Source: Sphingobium bisphenolivorans (GTDB taxonomy: Bacteria > Pseudomonadota > Alphaproteobacteria > Sphingomonadales > Sphingomonadaceae). Taken from it: 64,000 nucleotides of DNA. The translations under genes and the position numbers were made by a program. The DNA is taken from positions 62,001 to 126,000 of the forward strand of contig NZ_ASTG01000001.1 in assembly GCF_000412635.1 (NCBI RefSeq), given 5' to 3'. Below the pieces are notes generated by a model. It had not been told where the DNA came from. It saw only the letters and a list, made by a program, of their open reading frames with translations, and ran no database searches. Positions 24,725 to 33,339 of this stretch are shown in pieces (the first letter of the stretch is position 1; each line of letters starts with the position of its first letter).

Positions 24725-25174
24725 ATGCTCCAGTGCGAAAACCAGTTCCCTTTCCCCGGCAGCGTTGCGCTCTTTCTTGGCCTGCGCTGGCGCGTTCTTA
24801 GCCATGCCGCAGACGGCACGGCCCACATCGCCCGTGAGGGCGTGGCAGCAAGCCTGAGCCGCCGCGCTGACATCAACGAACTGGTCGATCCCAAGATCGC
24901 CGACGAAAACGCCATGATCGCGCTCACCGACGCCAGCGAGGCAGGTAAGCGCATCGGCCTCTTCATCGCCCGTCACCTTCGCAACGCGAATGAGGTTGGC
25001 CTGCTCCACCTGTCCCGCGACCTGTCGGCCGCAGCGCACGAGGGCCGCATCCCCGCACCGCGCGACAACGTCCAGATTTCGCAGCTGCTCCGCCGCCTGG
25101 GCTGGCGCAAGGCCGGTCACACCGGCGAGGGCTATGATCGCACGCCGCTCTACGTGCGCGGAGCCGTGCAGTGA
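24725..25174 (+). CDS. Phage early protein, unknown, 149 aa
   Basis: First gene of the rightward set, starting at the ATG preceded by GGAGG (24714-24718). The product is mostly helical (EAGKRIGLFIARHLRNANEVGLLHLSRD) with a C-terminal VQISQLLRRLGWRKAGH that resembles a small helix-turn-helix. No family is recognised. Confidence 0.78.
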   Translation: MLQCENQFPFPGSVALFLGLRWRVLSHAADGTAHIAREGVAASLSRRADINELVDPKIADENAMIALTDASEAGKRIGLFIARHLRNANEVGLLHLSRDLSAAAHEGRIPAPRDNVQISQLLRRLGWRKAGHTGEGYDRTPLYVRGAVQ

Positions 25175-25356
25175 GCGCCGGTGCGGCTGTATTGCTCGCC
25201 AGCGTTGGCTGGTTCGCTCTGGCCCTCATCTGCGGGATGCTCGCCGAGTATCGCAGCAAGATCATTGCGGCCTTGCTCTTCGAACCGTTGCCATCAGAGC
25301 AGCGCTTTCACGCCGGTGAGCCTGTCAGCACCATAGACGAGCGGCGGCGATCATGA
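25171..25356 (+). CDS. Small membrane protein, 61 aa
   Basis: It starts with GTG overlapping the previous stop (GTGA). One hydrophobic helix lies at residues 4-25 (GAAVLLASVGWFALALICGM), followed by a charged tail, so a single-pass inner membrane protein is likely. Function is unknown. Confidence 0.65.
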   Translation: MSAGAAVLLASVGWFALALICGMLAEYRSKIIAALLFEPLPSEQRFHAGEPVSTIDERRRS

Positions 25357-25766
25357 GCGCCTATCTTGGCCGAGACCCCCTACCCCCCGCCGCCTTGGTC
25401 ACTGCCGCGACGGCAGAGCGCGAACGTCGCCGCGCGGCAACGCAGGCAGCCGTCCAGGCTGGCCAGATCAGCGCCGAGAAGGCGCAGCGGGACGATGTGA
25501 TCTGGTCCAACATCGTCCACTTCATGCGCGTGCTTGGCGGCGATCGGCGCGAACCTCTTCGCTGGCATCCAGACGACCAGGCGCTCATGGCTCGAAGCGT
25601 TCGCTCAACCATGGACCGGATGATCATCGCCCATGATGATGGCAGGGCGGGCATGACGCGCGACCGCATCGAGACGATGCGCCACGTCTGGTACGCGCTC
25701 GAATTCACGCTCCTCTATTGCAAGGTGCATCCAATCCCGATCGAGCGGCGGAGGGCGGCAGCATGA
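25353..25766 (+). CDS. Phage early protein, unknown, 137 aa
   Basis: The start overlaps the previous stop (ATGA). The product is basic and helical, with ERERRRAATQAAVQAGQISAEKAQRDD in the first third and a hydrophobic RHVWYALEFTLLYCK near the end. No domain is recognised. Confidence 0.7.
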   Translation: MSAYLGRDPLPPAALVTAATAERERRRAATQAAVQAGQISAEKAQRDDVIWSNIVHFMRVLGGDRREPLRWHPDDQALMARSVRSTMDRMIIAHDDGRAGMTRDRIETMRHVWYALEFTLLYCKVHPIPIERRRAAA

Positions 25767-25963
25767 CCTCCCCGAAGCTCCGGTCTATCTGCCAGGACGC
25801 CTGCGCGGAATATGGCGACCCACCCTGCTACGAGGTTCACCAGGATCTGCGTGCAGGCAAGCAACTGAATGCTTGGTCGCCATGCGCCGAGTGCCTCGCC
25901 GCCGCCGGCATCGAAACGCCCGAACCGCTCGACCCGAATGCCGTCGTCAGGAAGCTGCTGTGA
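25763..25963 (+). CDS. Small phage protein with four cysteines, 66 aa
   Basis: The ATG overlaps the previous stop by four bases. Cysteines appear as ICQDAC, PPCY and SPCAEC, so a zinc-binding fold is possible. A longer frame starting 15 codons upstream lies in the previous gene. No family is recognised. Confidence 0.65.
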   Translation: MTSPKLRSICQDACAEYGDPPCYEVHQDLRAGKQLNAWSPCAECLAAAGIETPEPLDPNAVVRKLL

Positions 25964-26118
25964 ACGCGCCGCTCGATCCGACCACCCGAGAATTTGTGAA
26001 GGCCCTTGCGCGCGCGCAGGTTGCAAGAGACATTGCCGCCCTTCGCGCCGCGCACCAGGGCGGCCACCAGGGAGACAGCCGTGCGCACGGTCATCTACGC
26101 ACGATTCAGCAGCGATAA
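25960..26118 (+). CDS. Small phage protein, 52 aa
   Basis: It starts with GTG overlapping the previous stop (GTGA) and encodes a helical REFVKALARAQVARDIAAL protein. Its end overlaps the integrase start at 26081. The pattern resembles short proteins found before integrases in sphingomonad prophages. Confidence is limited by length. Confidence 0.5.
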   Translation: MNAPLDPTTREFVKALARAQVARDIAALRAAHQGGHQGDSRAHGHLRTIQQR

Positions 26119-27658
26119 CCAGAATCCGCGCTCGACTGCGGACCAGATCGCCCTGTGCCGCCAGCGTGCGGATCAGGAAGGCTGGCAAGTCGTTGGCGCG
26201 TTCGAGGATGCCGCGATCTCCGGCGCTGCCGGCATCGATGCGCGCCAACGCCCTGGCCTCCATGCGATGCTCCAGCTGGTCGAGGCGGGCGGCGTCGATC
26301 AGGTGCTCGCAGAATCAACCGACCGCATCTCGCGCCATGTCGCCGACGCCCACATGATCCGCGAGCGGATCGAGTTCGCAGGCGCGCGCCTCTTCACTCT
26401 GTTCGACGGCACCGTCACGCCCATGATCGGCCTGGTCAAAGGCTTCATGGACGCGCAATTCCGCACCGACCTCGCCAAGCGCGTTCGACGGGGCCAGCTG
26501 GGCACGCTGAAGCAGGGGCGGATCCCCGGCAGCATCGCCTACGGCTACCGCCACGCCAACCGCCTCGACGACAAAGGGCAGCTGGTGCGTGGCCTGCGCG
26601 AGATCGATCCGGATAAGGCCGACATTGTTCGACGGATCTTCGCTGAGTATGCGGCGGGCCGCAGCCCTCGCCAGATCGCCGCCGGGCTCACCGCCGATTG
26701 CGTCCCCGCCCCGCAGGGCGCGCTATGGCACGAGACCGCGATCAACGGCGACCTGAAGCACAAGCGAGGCATTCTGCGCAACGAGACCTATATCGGTGTC
26801 GTCACCTACGGGCGCAGCCGTCAGGTCGTTAATCCGCAGACCAGACAACGGCTCATGCGCCCCAACCCTAAAGAAGAGGTAGAGCGGCAGGCCTTCCCGC
26901 ATCTCCGGATCATCGACGACAATCTTTGGCAGCGAGTCCAGGAGCGCCTCGCATCAAACCAGGGCGTCCGCCCTGAGCGCAAGCGCCGGCCTAAGCACGT
27001 GCTGTCTGGCCTCGGCTTTTGTGGCGTCTGCGGGACGGCATGGGTGAAAGCCAGCGGCGACTTCTGGCGTTGCAGCAACTACCGCTATCGCCTCGGCTGC
27101 TCAAACAATCGGATGATCAACACGCGCCTCTATGAGGAAGGCGTGCTCGCCGATCTGAAGGCCGGACTACTCTCTCCCGAGGCCGTGAGCGAGTATGTGC
27201 GCGAATATCACCGCGACTTCGCACGCCAGTCGGCCGACCTCGGCCGAGATCGCGCACGCATAGAGCGCAAGCTCCAGGAAGCCGAGCGGAAGAAGGAGCG
27301 CATGCTGAAGGCGTTCGCGGAAGGCGGCAGTGAGTTCGCCGAGATCCGCACTATGCTCGCGACCGCCCGCGACGAAGCCGATCGCCTGCAGCGCGAGCTC
27401 GCCAGCATGGATGCCCTGCCGAACGTCCTGGCGCTACACCCGCATGTGGAGGAGCAGTATCGGCGGCAGGTCGAGGATCTGGCCGCAGCGCTGGCAGCCC
27501 CAGAAGCCCAGCCCGAAGCGATCGGCCGCTACCGCGCCATGATCGCCCGCGTGATCGTCAGCCCCGATCTCACGAAGCAGCGCGGAGCCGTTGTCCAGGT
27601 CGTGCGTCAGATGGATGAAATTCTGTCGATCGCAACTGGCAAGGCGAAGCACGCATGA
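26081..27658 (+). CDS. Large serine recombinase (phage integrase)
   Basis: About 525 residues from a GTG start preceded by GGGAG (26069-26073). The catalytic serine lies in VIYARFSSDNQ (Ser10 or Ser11), in a resolvase domain to about residue 140. The recombinase domain follows, then a zinc ribbon with FCGVCG and CSNYRYRLGC, and a coiled coil (about 390-470: LQEAERKKERMLKAFAEGG). It integrates and, with a directionality factor, excises the prophage. An upstream ATG at 26006 lies inside the previous gene and lacks a good ribosome site. Confidence 0.95.
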   Translation: MRTVIYARFSSDNQNPRSTADQIALCRQRADQEGWQVVGAFEDAAISGAAGIDARQRPGLHAMLQLVEAGGVDQVLAESTDRISRHVADAHMIRERIEFAGARLFTLFDGTVTPMIGLVKGFMDAQFRTDLAKRVRRGQLGTLKQGRIPGSIAYGYRHANRLDDKGQLVRGLREIDPDKADIVRRIFAEYAAGRSPRQIAAGLTADCVPAPQGALWHETAINGDLKHKRGILRNETYIGVVTYGRSRQVVNPQTRQRLMRPNPKEEVERQAFPHLRIIDDNLWQRVQERLASNQGVRPERKRRPKHVLSGLGFCGVCGTAWVKASGDFWRCSNYRYRLGCSNNRMINTRLYEEGVLADLKAGLLSPEAVSEYVREYHRDFARQSADLGRDRARIERKLQEAERKKERMLKAFAEGGSEFAEIRTMLATARDEADRLQRELASMDALPNVLALHPHVEEQYRRQVEDLAAALAAPEAQPEAIGRYRAMIARVIVSPDLTKQRGAVVQVVRQMDEILSIATGKAKHA

Positions 27659-27661
27659 TAG

Positions 27662-27678
27662 CTATCAGCTGCTGATAG
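27662..27678. repeat. Inverted repeat between integrase and cargo gene
   Basis: CTATCAGC and GCTGATAG are perfect 8-bp arms around a single T, right after the integrase stop, within overlapping stop codons of the two convergent genes. There is no T-run; it may be a bidirectional end signal or part of the phage attachment site. Confidence 0.55.
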
Positions 27679-28699
27679 ATTGCCCTGGCAGTTCGAGCCG
27701 ACCTTCTGAAAAGAACGTATAGAGCCGCTCCAGCCGCCGCTTCGATGCAAGTAGCACCTTGCCCGCGACGACAGGATCGTTGCCAGCCATCTTCTTCATC
27801 TCGGAATAGCTGGTGATATTAAGAGCACGCGACAGCGCTTGGGCCCGCCGCCCAACTTCCTTCGCTACGTCGGATTTGCGATCCAAGTTTCGCGACGTCG
27901 ATTTGAGCAACTTAGTCTCCTGGAGGTAGCTCCAGAGATGTTCATATTCCTCAACGATCATCCGGTGATTCCTGCCGAAGTGGGTCAATAGAGCGGTAAG
28001 ACGATCGAACGACGCCTGATCGCCAACGACGTCGATGTACCCAGGCGAGGCCCACTGGATCGCTTTGATATCGGGCCGGAGATCGCGCCCACCCGCTTTC
28101 GAAAGCGAACGGAAGAAGCCGAAGTAACTTCCGCCTCCCTCCCAAGGCTTGACGAAAGACTCCATGACTGTCCGCTTGCGGTCGATTGACGTTTGCTCAT
28201 CGACGAACAGATCAACGCTACGCGTGAGCGCGTACATGTCGGAAAGGTATGAATGGAATTTCGAGAATTCCTTCATATCCCAGTTCCCATCAACCATAAA
28301 TCGCTGCGGCGTGCGCACCTCTACAGTCAGCGTTTCATAATCTTCACTGTGATCGCGTGCCCAAAGGCCGTGCTCGGGTAAATACTTTTCGATCCGCTCC
28401 TCGGTGAGCTCGACCTCGGTCAGCAGAATTCTCGGGCTGCCATTCTCGGGCAGGTCGAATTCGAACCAGGTGTCGCGCTCTGGATTTGCGAGCATGAACC
28501 TAAGATCGAAGCGCTCATTCAGATAATCTGTGAACTGCTGAATGCTGACTTTTGCTCCGAAAAACTGCCTATCGCCAATGCGATCCGTCGCTACGGCTAC
28601 GATCTTAGACTTGGGCCCCATTTCCAGCAGGATGAGTTGAGGGCCGTCCAAGTAGAACAGCACCTGCTCGAAATTGGCATATTGGTTGCGGGTAGCCAT
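27665..28699 (-). CDS. Integrase-adjacent cargo protein of unknown function, 344 aa
   Basis: The 344-residue product is soluble, with an N-terminal segment (VLFYLDGPQLILLEMG...KIVAVATDR) that looks like a beta-rich domain, a central ELTEERIEKYLPEHGLW helix and a basic C-terminal helical region (RALNITSYSEMKKMAGN, ending ASKRRLERLYTFFSEG). I recognise no catalytic motif. The gene is AT-richer than neighbouring phage genes, lies beyond the integrase and is coupled by TGATG to a small upstream gene. This is where prophages carry accessory systems such as defence genes, but that role is unproven. Confidence 0.8.
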   Translation of the reverse strand: MATRNQYANFEQVLFYLDGPQLILLEMGPKSKIVAVATDRIGDRQFFGAKVSIQQFTDYLNERFDLRFMLANPERDTWFEFDLPENGSPRILLTEVELTEERIEKYLPEHGLWARDHSEDYETLTVEVRTPQRFMVDGNWDMKEFSKFHSYLSDMYALTRSVDLFVDEQTSIDRKRTVMESFVKPWEGGGSYFGFFRSLSKAGGRDLRPDIKAIQWASPGYIDVVGDQASFDRLTALLTHFGRNHRMIVEEYEHLWSYLQETKLLKSTSRNLDRKSDVAKEVGRRAQALSRALNITSYSEMKKMAGNDPVVAGKVLLASKRRLERLYTFFSEGRLELPGQSISS

Positions 28700-28908
28700 C
28701 AGATTTGGACCACTGCCTTAACATGCTGCGCCAAGGCAGTATTATCGTCACACCAGAAGTCGATGTGCGCTCCCTTTGTTTTGTGCGCACCAGTGTTAGC
28801 CGGGATGTGCAACTCTGCCGCATGCGACAGATGAGCGAGGTTCTTATATTTTTTCACTACAGACGTGTTAGTGAAAAGCGAGATCGAAACCCAGCGACAG
28901 TTACACAT
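28699..28908 (-). CDS. Small partner of the cargo protein
   Basis: The last about 45 codons (HIPANTGAHKTKGAHIDFWCDDNTALAQHVKAVVQ) look protein-like, and the stop overlaps the start of the 344-residue cargo gene (TGATG), so the two are coupled. The start is uncertain: the ATG at 28908 and the GTG at 28857 are candidates, and neither has a clear ribosome site. No family is recognised. Confidence 0.55.
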   Translation of the reverse strand: MCNCRWVSISLFTNTSVVKKYKNLAHLSHAAELHIPANTGAHKTKGAHIDFWCDDNTALAQHVKAVVQI

Positions 28909-29200
28909 TCTCGGGGGAAGGGCTTGCCCTCTCTGTTCATGGGATTGCCAATCGACAGGCGAGGGAGAAGCGCCTGCAAGCACCCTGTAAACCGGCCCCA
29001 GCGCATGCGTGTCATGCGGGATCGGCGGGCAATCAACGGGGAAAACGGTAGCGGACATCTGCTCTCTGGGTCACTTTTTTCGCGGCCTGCACTAACTGCA
29101 ACTCGTTGTCAAAGAGTTAGGGCGGTCGAACAGGGGCAAATGCATGTAGGCAAGAGGACGCAACAGAACGAATTTTTGATGGCTTGAGCAATTACGCTAA
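28909..29200. other. Inferred right attachment region of the prophage
   Basis: No supported gene lies here before the truncated glycosyltransferase reading frame opens at 29121. Homology to the glycosyltransferase family becomes convincing only from about 29187 on. The recombination core is therefore probably between 29120 and 29200. The exact core cannot be defined without the left junction. Confidence 0.5.
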
Positions 29201-29963
29201 CGTCCAATTTGGCGAGAGCCACGGCAAATATCTGACGATCCGCGAAGCAATGGGCGCATCGGTTCCGTCGGCTGGCGTCGCCTGCGCATTCGAACGCCAG
29301 ACGCTCGAAAGTCTTGTAAATCACTCCCAAGGCGGACCCTTCGATCCCGGATCGCTGACGGAAGATTATGAGGTGGGTCTGCGCATCAGTAATATGGGCG
29401 GTCGAGGTGTCTTCGTCCGCATGCGCGACGAGAAGGGCGAACTGGTTGCGACCCGGGAGTATTTCCCCGACAGCATCCAGGCTGCGGTAAAACAGAAAGC
29501 GCGCTGGATCGTCGGCATATCCCTTGCCGGATGGGATCGCATGGGATGGCATGGCGGCATCGCCGAATGGTGGATGCGCATTCGCGACCGCCGCGCCGCT
29601 TTGGCAGCCTTCGTCCTGTTCATGGCTTATCTTGCCCTGCTGCTCTGGGGAGTTCTGCTGACCGCTGCGCTGCTTGGGCTTGGCACGACCCAACTGTCTT
29701 CGCCCGTCATCGAAGGGCTGTTGTGGCTGAATTTCGGCTTCATGATCTGGCGCATGGCGATGCGGTTCATCTTCGTTGGGCTGGCCTATGGCTGGGCCTA
29801 TGGGCTGGGCGCTATCTTCCGGACGATCATTGCCAACATTATCTCGATGATGGCGGCGCGCCGCGCGGTGATGGCATATCTCAAGTCGCTGGTCGGCAAG
29901 CCGCTCGTTTGGGACAAAACGCAACACCGCTTTCCGCAGACCGAAGCGGGAGCCCCGCGATGA
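29121..29963 (+). pseudogene. NfrB-like glycosyltransferase, 5' part missing (prophage insertion)
   Basis: Only the C-terminal part of a membrane glycosyltransferase remains. It includes ESHGKYLTIREAMGASVPSAG, the SLTEDYEVGLRI motif (the GT2 catalytic ED pair) and QKARWIVGISLAGW, followed by at least three membrane helices between about 29600 and 29850. The reading frame is open from 29121 with no good start; a TTG at 29184 is the first possible initiator. Full-length relatives are inner-membrane proteins of the phage N4 adsorption protein B type. The missing 5' end should lie at the other end of the prophage. Confidence 0.82.
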
Positions 29964-31027
29964 GCACGGGCGCCGTCAACGGCAGGCCGGTCCGCTTCTT
30001 CGCTATCGTCCTGGGCGGCTGGACTTTGATCCGGCTTGCCACGGTCGGCGGCACCATGCTCGCTGAGCCTGCGAGATCGCCGGTGGGGAAGACGCCTCTA
30101 GCTGAAGCGTCATCGGCCGCGCGGCCCGCACCCCAAGGAACAGCCCAGCTTGCACATGCGGCTGACGCTCCCACCGCAACGTTTTCGCGGCAACTCATCG
30201 AGCACGGCCCCAGAGCGGTGGCGACTGGGGAAGTAGTCGCATCGAGAATAGCGGTTGCGGAGCACGTCGCTCTACCGCCCGAACTCAATCAGCAGCCCGG
30301 CGGTGAGCCGGGATCATTTCCGAAGGCCGTCCCAAGCATTAACCCTGCCCCCTCCGTTCCACTTGCAAGTCCCAGTCCGGGGCGAGCCGATCGATGGCGT
30401 GGCAGCGCCTGGCTATTATGGCGGGAGGGCAGCGCGTCGAGGGCCGACGCTGTCGCAGGCGGTAGGCTTGGCGGGTCGCAGGCGGGCGTTCGCGTCGACT
30501 TCGATTTCGATCCGGACGCGCAAAGCCGCACGGCCGCTTATGCTCGCGCCAGTGCTGCACTGAACCGTCCTGCCTCTCCTGAAGCCGCGGTCGGACTCGC
30601 TTATCAACCCTCGCGCGCGGTTCCGGTCAGCATCGCTGCCGAGCGACGGATCGCGCTGGGCGAGGGAGGCCGCAATGCCAATGCTCTTATGATGGTCGGC
30701 GGCTTCGGTCCAACCCGCGTAGCGCACGCTATCGAAGCGGAAGCCTACGCCCAGACGGGAATGGTCGGCTTCCATTCACGCGACCTGTTCATCGACGGCA
30801 AATTATCGCTCCTGTCCCCAATCAAAGCCACTCCCATCCGACTGGGTGTCAGCGTCTCAGGCGGTGCTCAGCCGGAGGTGGAGCGCCTCGATTTCGGACC
30901 AGAACTGCAAGTCCGCCTTCCCCTGGCGCCGGCCGCAGCCCGGCTCTCGATCGAGTGGCGTGAACGGGTTGCCGGGCGGGCTGCCCCGGCTTCCGGGCTC
31001 GCGGTAACACTAGCTTCGGATTTTTAG
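29960..31027 (+). CDS. Putative exported partner of the NfrB-like protein
   Basis: The 355-residue product overlaps the glycosyltransferase stop by four bases (ATGA). It starts with a hydrophobic anchor (FFAIVLGGWTLIRLATVGG), has a proline/alanine-rich middle and ends in beta-strand-like repeats with aromatic ends (VGLAYQPSRAVPVSIAAERRI). By context it may be the outer-membrane or periplasmic partner of a polysaccharide or N4-receptor-like system; the family is not certain. A longer frame upstream lies in the glycosyltransferase. Confidence 0.7.
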   Translation: MSTGAVNGRPVRFFAIVLGGWTLIRLATVGGTMLAEPARSPVGKTPLAEASSAARPAPQGTAQLAHAADAPTATFSRQLIEHGPRAVATGEVVASRIAVAEHVALPPELNQQPGGEPGSFPKAVPSINPAPSVPLASPSPGRADRWRGSAWLLWREGSASRADAVAGGRLGGSQAGVRVDFDFDPDAQSRTAAYARASAALNRPASPEAAVGLAYQPSRAVPVSIAAERRIALGEGGRNANALMMVGGFGPTRVAHAIEAEAYAQTGMVGFHSRDLFIDGKLSLLSPIKATPIRLGVSVSGGAQPEVERLDFGPELQVRLPLAPAAARLSIEWRERVAGRAAPASGLAVTLASDF

Positions 31028-31076
31028 GCCCTTCCATCTTTATCTCTCAACATATTGGGCTTAACCCCGATCTTCC

Positions 31077-31991
31077 ATGGATCTGTACCTGCCCATCGCC
31101 AACCTGTCGGTGAACGCGCTGGTCATTATCGCGCTGGGGGGCGTGGTAGGCCTGCTGTCTGGCATGTTCGGGGTCGGGGGCGGGTTTCTGACCACGCCGC
31201 TCCTCATCTTCTATGGCATCCCGCCGACCGTCGCCGCGGCATCAGCGGCTTCCCAGGTGACGGGCGCCAGCGTGTCGGGCGTGGTGACCCATCTGTCGCG
31301 GGGCACTGTAGACGTGCGCATGGGCGGTGTGCTGATCGGGGGCGGCGTGCTCGGCGCAGGGATCGGCGTGCTGTTGTTCCGCCTGCTGCAAGCGATAGGA
31401 CAGATCGATACAGTGATCGGCATCCTCTATGTGCTGATGCTAGGCGGCATCGGCCTGTTGATGGCGAAAGAGTCGATCCAGGCCCTCGTCGCGCTCAAGA
31501 CGGGCAAGCACATCCAGGCCCGCAAGCGTCGGCATCACCCACTGGTCGCCGCCCTTCCCATGCGCTGGCGCTTCTATCGTTCCGGCCTTTACATCTCTCC
31601 GCTTGCACCGCTGCTGCTTGGTATGGCGACGGGCATTCTGACGATGTTGCTCGGCGTTGGCGGGGGCTTCATCCTGGTGCCCGCCATGCTCTACCTGCTT
31701 GGCATGACTACGCAATCCGTGGTCGGAACCTCGCTGTTCCAGATCCTGTTCGTGACCATGGCGACGACGATGATGCACGCGATGACGACCAAGGCGGTCG
31801 ATCTCGTCCTGGCGATGCTGCTGCTGATCGGCAGCGTGACAGGCGCTCAGGTCGGAACGCGCATATCCATGACGGTCCGCCCGGAATATCTGCGCATCCT
31901 GCTGGCGGCCATCGTTCTGCTGGTCGCCGCGCGCATGGCGCTGGGCCTCGGGTTCCGCCCCGATGAAATCTACACGGTAGAGGTGCGTTGA
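31077..31991 (+). CDS. TauE/SafE-family sulfite/anion exporter
   Basis: The 304-residue product has the TSUP pattern: two homologous halves each opening with a glycine-rich motif (GVVGLLSGMFGVGGGFLTTP and MLLGVGGGFILVPAML) and about eight membrane helices. Family members move sulfonates, sulfite or other anions across the inner membrane. It is followed by an alph_Pro_TM gene with a 4-base overlap, a conserved alphaproteobacterial pairing, so they probably work together. The substrate is unknown. Confidence 0.9.
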   Translation: MDLYLPIANLSVNALVIIALGGVVGLLSGMFGVGGGFLTTPLLIFYGIPPTVAAASAASQVTGASVSGVVTHLSRGTVDVRMGGVLIGGGVLGAGIGVLLFRLLQAIGQIDTVIGILYVLMLGGIGLLMAKESIQALVALKTGKHIQARKRRHHPLVAALPMRWRFYRSGLYISPLAPLLLGMATGILTMLLGVGGGFILVPAMLYLLGMTTQSVVGTSLFQILFVTMATTMMHAMTTKAVDLVLAMLLLIGSVTGAQVGTRISMTVRPEYLRILLAAIVLLVAARMALGLGFRPDEIYTVEVR

Positions 31992-32749
31992 AGCCCCGCC
32001 TCCTCGTCGCCTCGGCCCCTGCCCTGCTGCTGCTCTGTGCGGCGAATGAGCCGATACTGGTTCCAGACGTGTCGCAGCGCGACGTGGAAATCCAGTATAG
32101 TTTCACCGGCGCGGATCTCCTGCTGTTCGGCGCGATCGTCTATCCCGACGGCCGCCGCCCGGCAAAGCCAGCCGATATCATGGTCGTGCTGAAGGGCCCA
32201 GACCAGTCGATCACCATGCGCGAGAAGCAGAAGGTCGCGGGAATATGGGTCAACGCCGACAGCGCGCGCTTCCGATCCGCGCCCAGTTTTTACGCCATCG
32301 CTTCTTCCCGCCCCATCGACCAGGTGGTCGATGAACGGACGGCCGCAATCTATGAAATGGGCGTGGACAAACTCCAGCTCTCACCCTCGTCGCTCAACGA
32401 AAGCGCTGAACTGGAACGGTTTCAGAAGGGCCTTATCGATCTTCGGGAGCGCGCCGGCCTTTATGTCGAGCGCTTCGGCACGGTGGAGATCAGCCAGGGC
32501 GTGCTGTATCGTGCGCGGCTGCCGCTCTCTGCGCGCGTGATCGTTGGCAATTACACGGCGGAGACATTTCTTGTGCAGGACGGCCGGGTCGTGGCGGCAG
32601 CTATACGGGACATCACGATCCGCAAATCGGGCTTTGAGCGGTTCATGGCCGTGGCCGCTGAGCGCTGGTCGTTCCTCTACGGCCTAACCGCCATTGCGCT
32701 TGCGGTGAGCATGGGCTGGGCTGCGGGCGCGATCGCCAAGCGCATCTGA
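31988..32749 (+). CDS. alph_Pro_TM (TIGR02186-like) membrane protein
   Basis: It starts with TTG overlapping the exporter stop. The 253-residue product has an N-terminal signal sequence (LLVASAPALLLLCAANE), a periplasmic beta-rich domain with VEIQYSFTGADLLLFGA and FYAIASSRPIDQVVDE, and one C-terminal membrane helix (about 228-248). This is the alphaproteobacterial TIGR02186 family that travels with TauE/SafE exporters. Biochemical function is unknown. Confidence 0.88.
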   Translation: MKPRLLVASAPALLLLCAANEPILVPDVSQRDVEIQYSFTGADLLLFGAIVYPDGRRPAKPADIMVVLKGPDQSITMREKQKVAGIWVNADSARFRSAPSFYAIASSRPIDQVVDERTAAIYEMGVDKLQLSPSSLNESAELERFQKGLIDLRERAGLYVERFGTVEISQGVLYRARLPLSARVIVGNYTAETFLVQDGRVVAAAIRDITIRKSGFERFMAVAAERWSFLYGLTAIALAVSMGWAAGAIAKRI

Positions 32750-32753
32750 CGTG

Positions 32754-33224
32754 CTAGCGCCTCGCTGACCGGCGAGGCCGCAGGGCATCGCGCATTGCGA
32801 TGCTGGAGTTGATCCGGGTCACGCCGGGCATGCGCGACAATATCTCGCTGTGGATCGCCTCATAGGCGGCCACCGTTTCCGTCTGGACCCGCAGCCAGTA
32901 ATCGACGCCGCCGGTCATCAGGAAACACTCGCGGATTTCCGGGCATTGACGCACGGCATGTTCAAAGCGCGCAAGATAATCCTCGGTCTGCCGCTCCAAC
33001 GTGACCTGCACCAGCACGTCGACCGCTCTCGCCTCGCTTTCCAGCGGACCAGTGATGACAGTGTAGCCGCGGATGACCCCTTCATCCTCCAGCATCTTGA
33101 TCCGGCGGTGGCATGCGGAGGGTGAAAGGCCAACCTCGGTTGCGATTTCCGAATTGGGACGGCGCGCGTTCAGCCGCAACAGACGGATGATAGACCGATC
33201 CGTGGAATCCAGTGAAGCCGCCAT
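32754..33224 (-). CDS. Lrp/AsnC-family regulator of the D-alanine operon
   Basis: From the ATG at 33224, preceded by GAAGG, the product has 156 residues. The N-terminal helix-turn-helix is RLLRLNARRPNSEIATEVGLSPSACHRRIKML. A C-terminal RAM effector domain follows (VDVLVQVTLERQTEDYLARF, GGVDYWLRV). It is divergent from the racemase gene, so it very likely senses an amino acid and controls that operon, as Lrp/DadR-type regulators do elsewhere. Confidence 0.92.
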   Translation of the reverse strand: MAASLDSTDRSIIRLLRLNARRPNSEIATEVGLSPSACHRRIKMLEDEGVIRGYTVITGPLESEARAVDVLVQVTLERQTEDYLARFEHAVRQCPEIRECFLMTGGVDYWLRVQTETVAAYEAIHSEILSRMPGVTRINSSIAMRDALRPRRSARR

Positions 33225-33339
33225 CTTCGATATCCTTCGCAACATCTTCTATTCTGTGCCAATCCTTAGAACAATCGCACAGCATTTGAGAGCTTATTCT
33301 GACGGTCCCGCGATAAGCTTCTGTCGGAAAGGAAGCGTC

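Larger units (their letters stand above)
1..29190. mobile_element. Prophage, right part (left end outside window)
   Basis: A continuous block of phage genes runs from the window edge to about 29.19 kb. It contains head, tail, packaging, replication, repressor and serine integrase genes. The structural genes follow HK97/GTA-like siphovirus order on the minus strand, and the early genes diverge around an S24 repressor. The right border is inferred from a glycosyltransferase gene whose 5' part is missing; the exact att core cannot be read without the left end. All structural and replication genes look intact, so the prophage may be functional. Confidence 0.93.

Noticed and set aside
29109-29927. 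A 272-codon minus-strand gene over the truncated glycosyltransferase
   Set aside because: The plus-strand frame carries conserved GT2 and membrane motifs; the minus frame has none.
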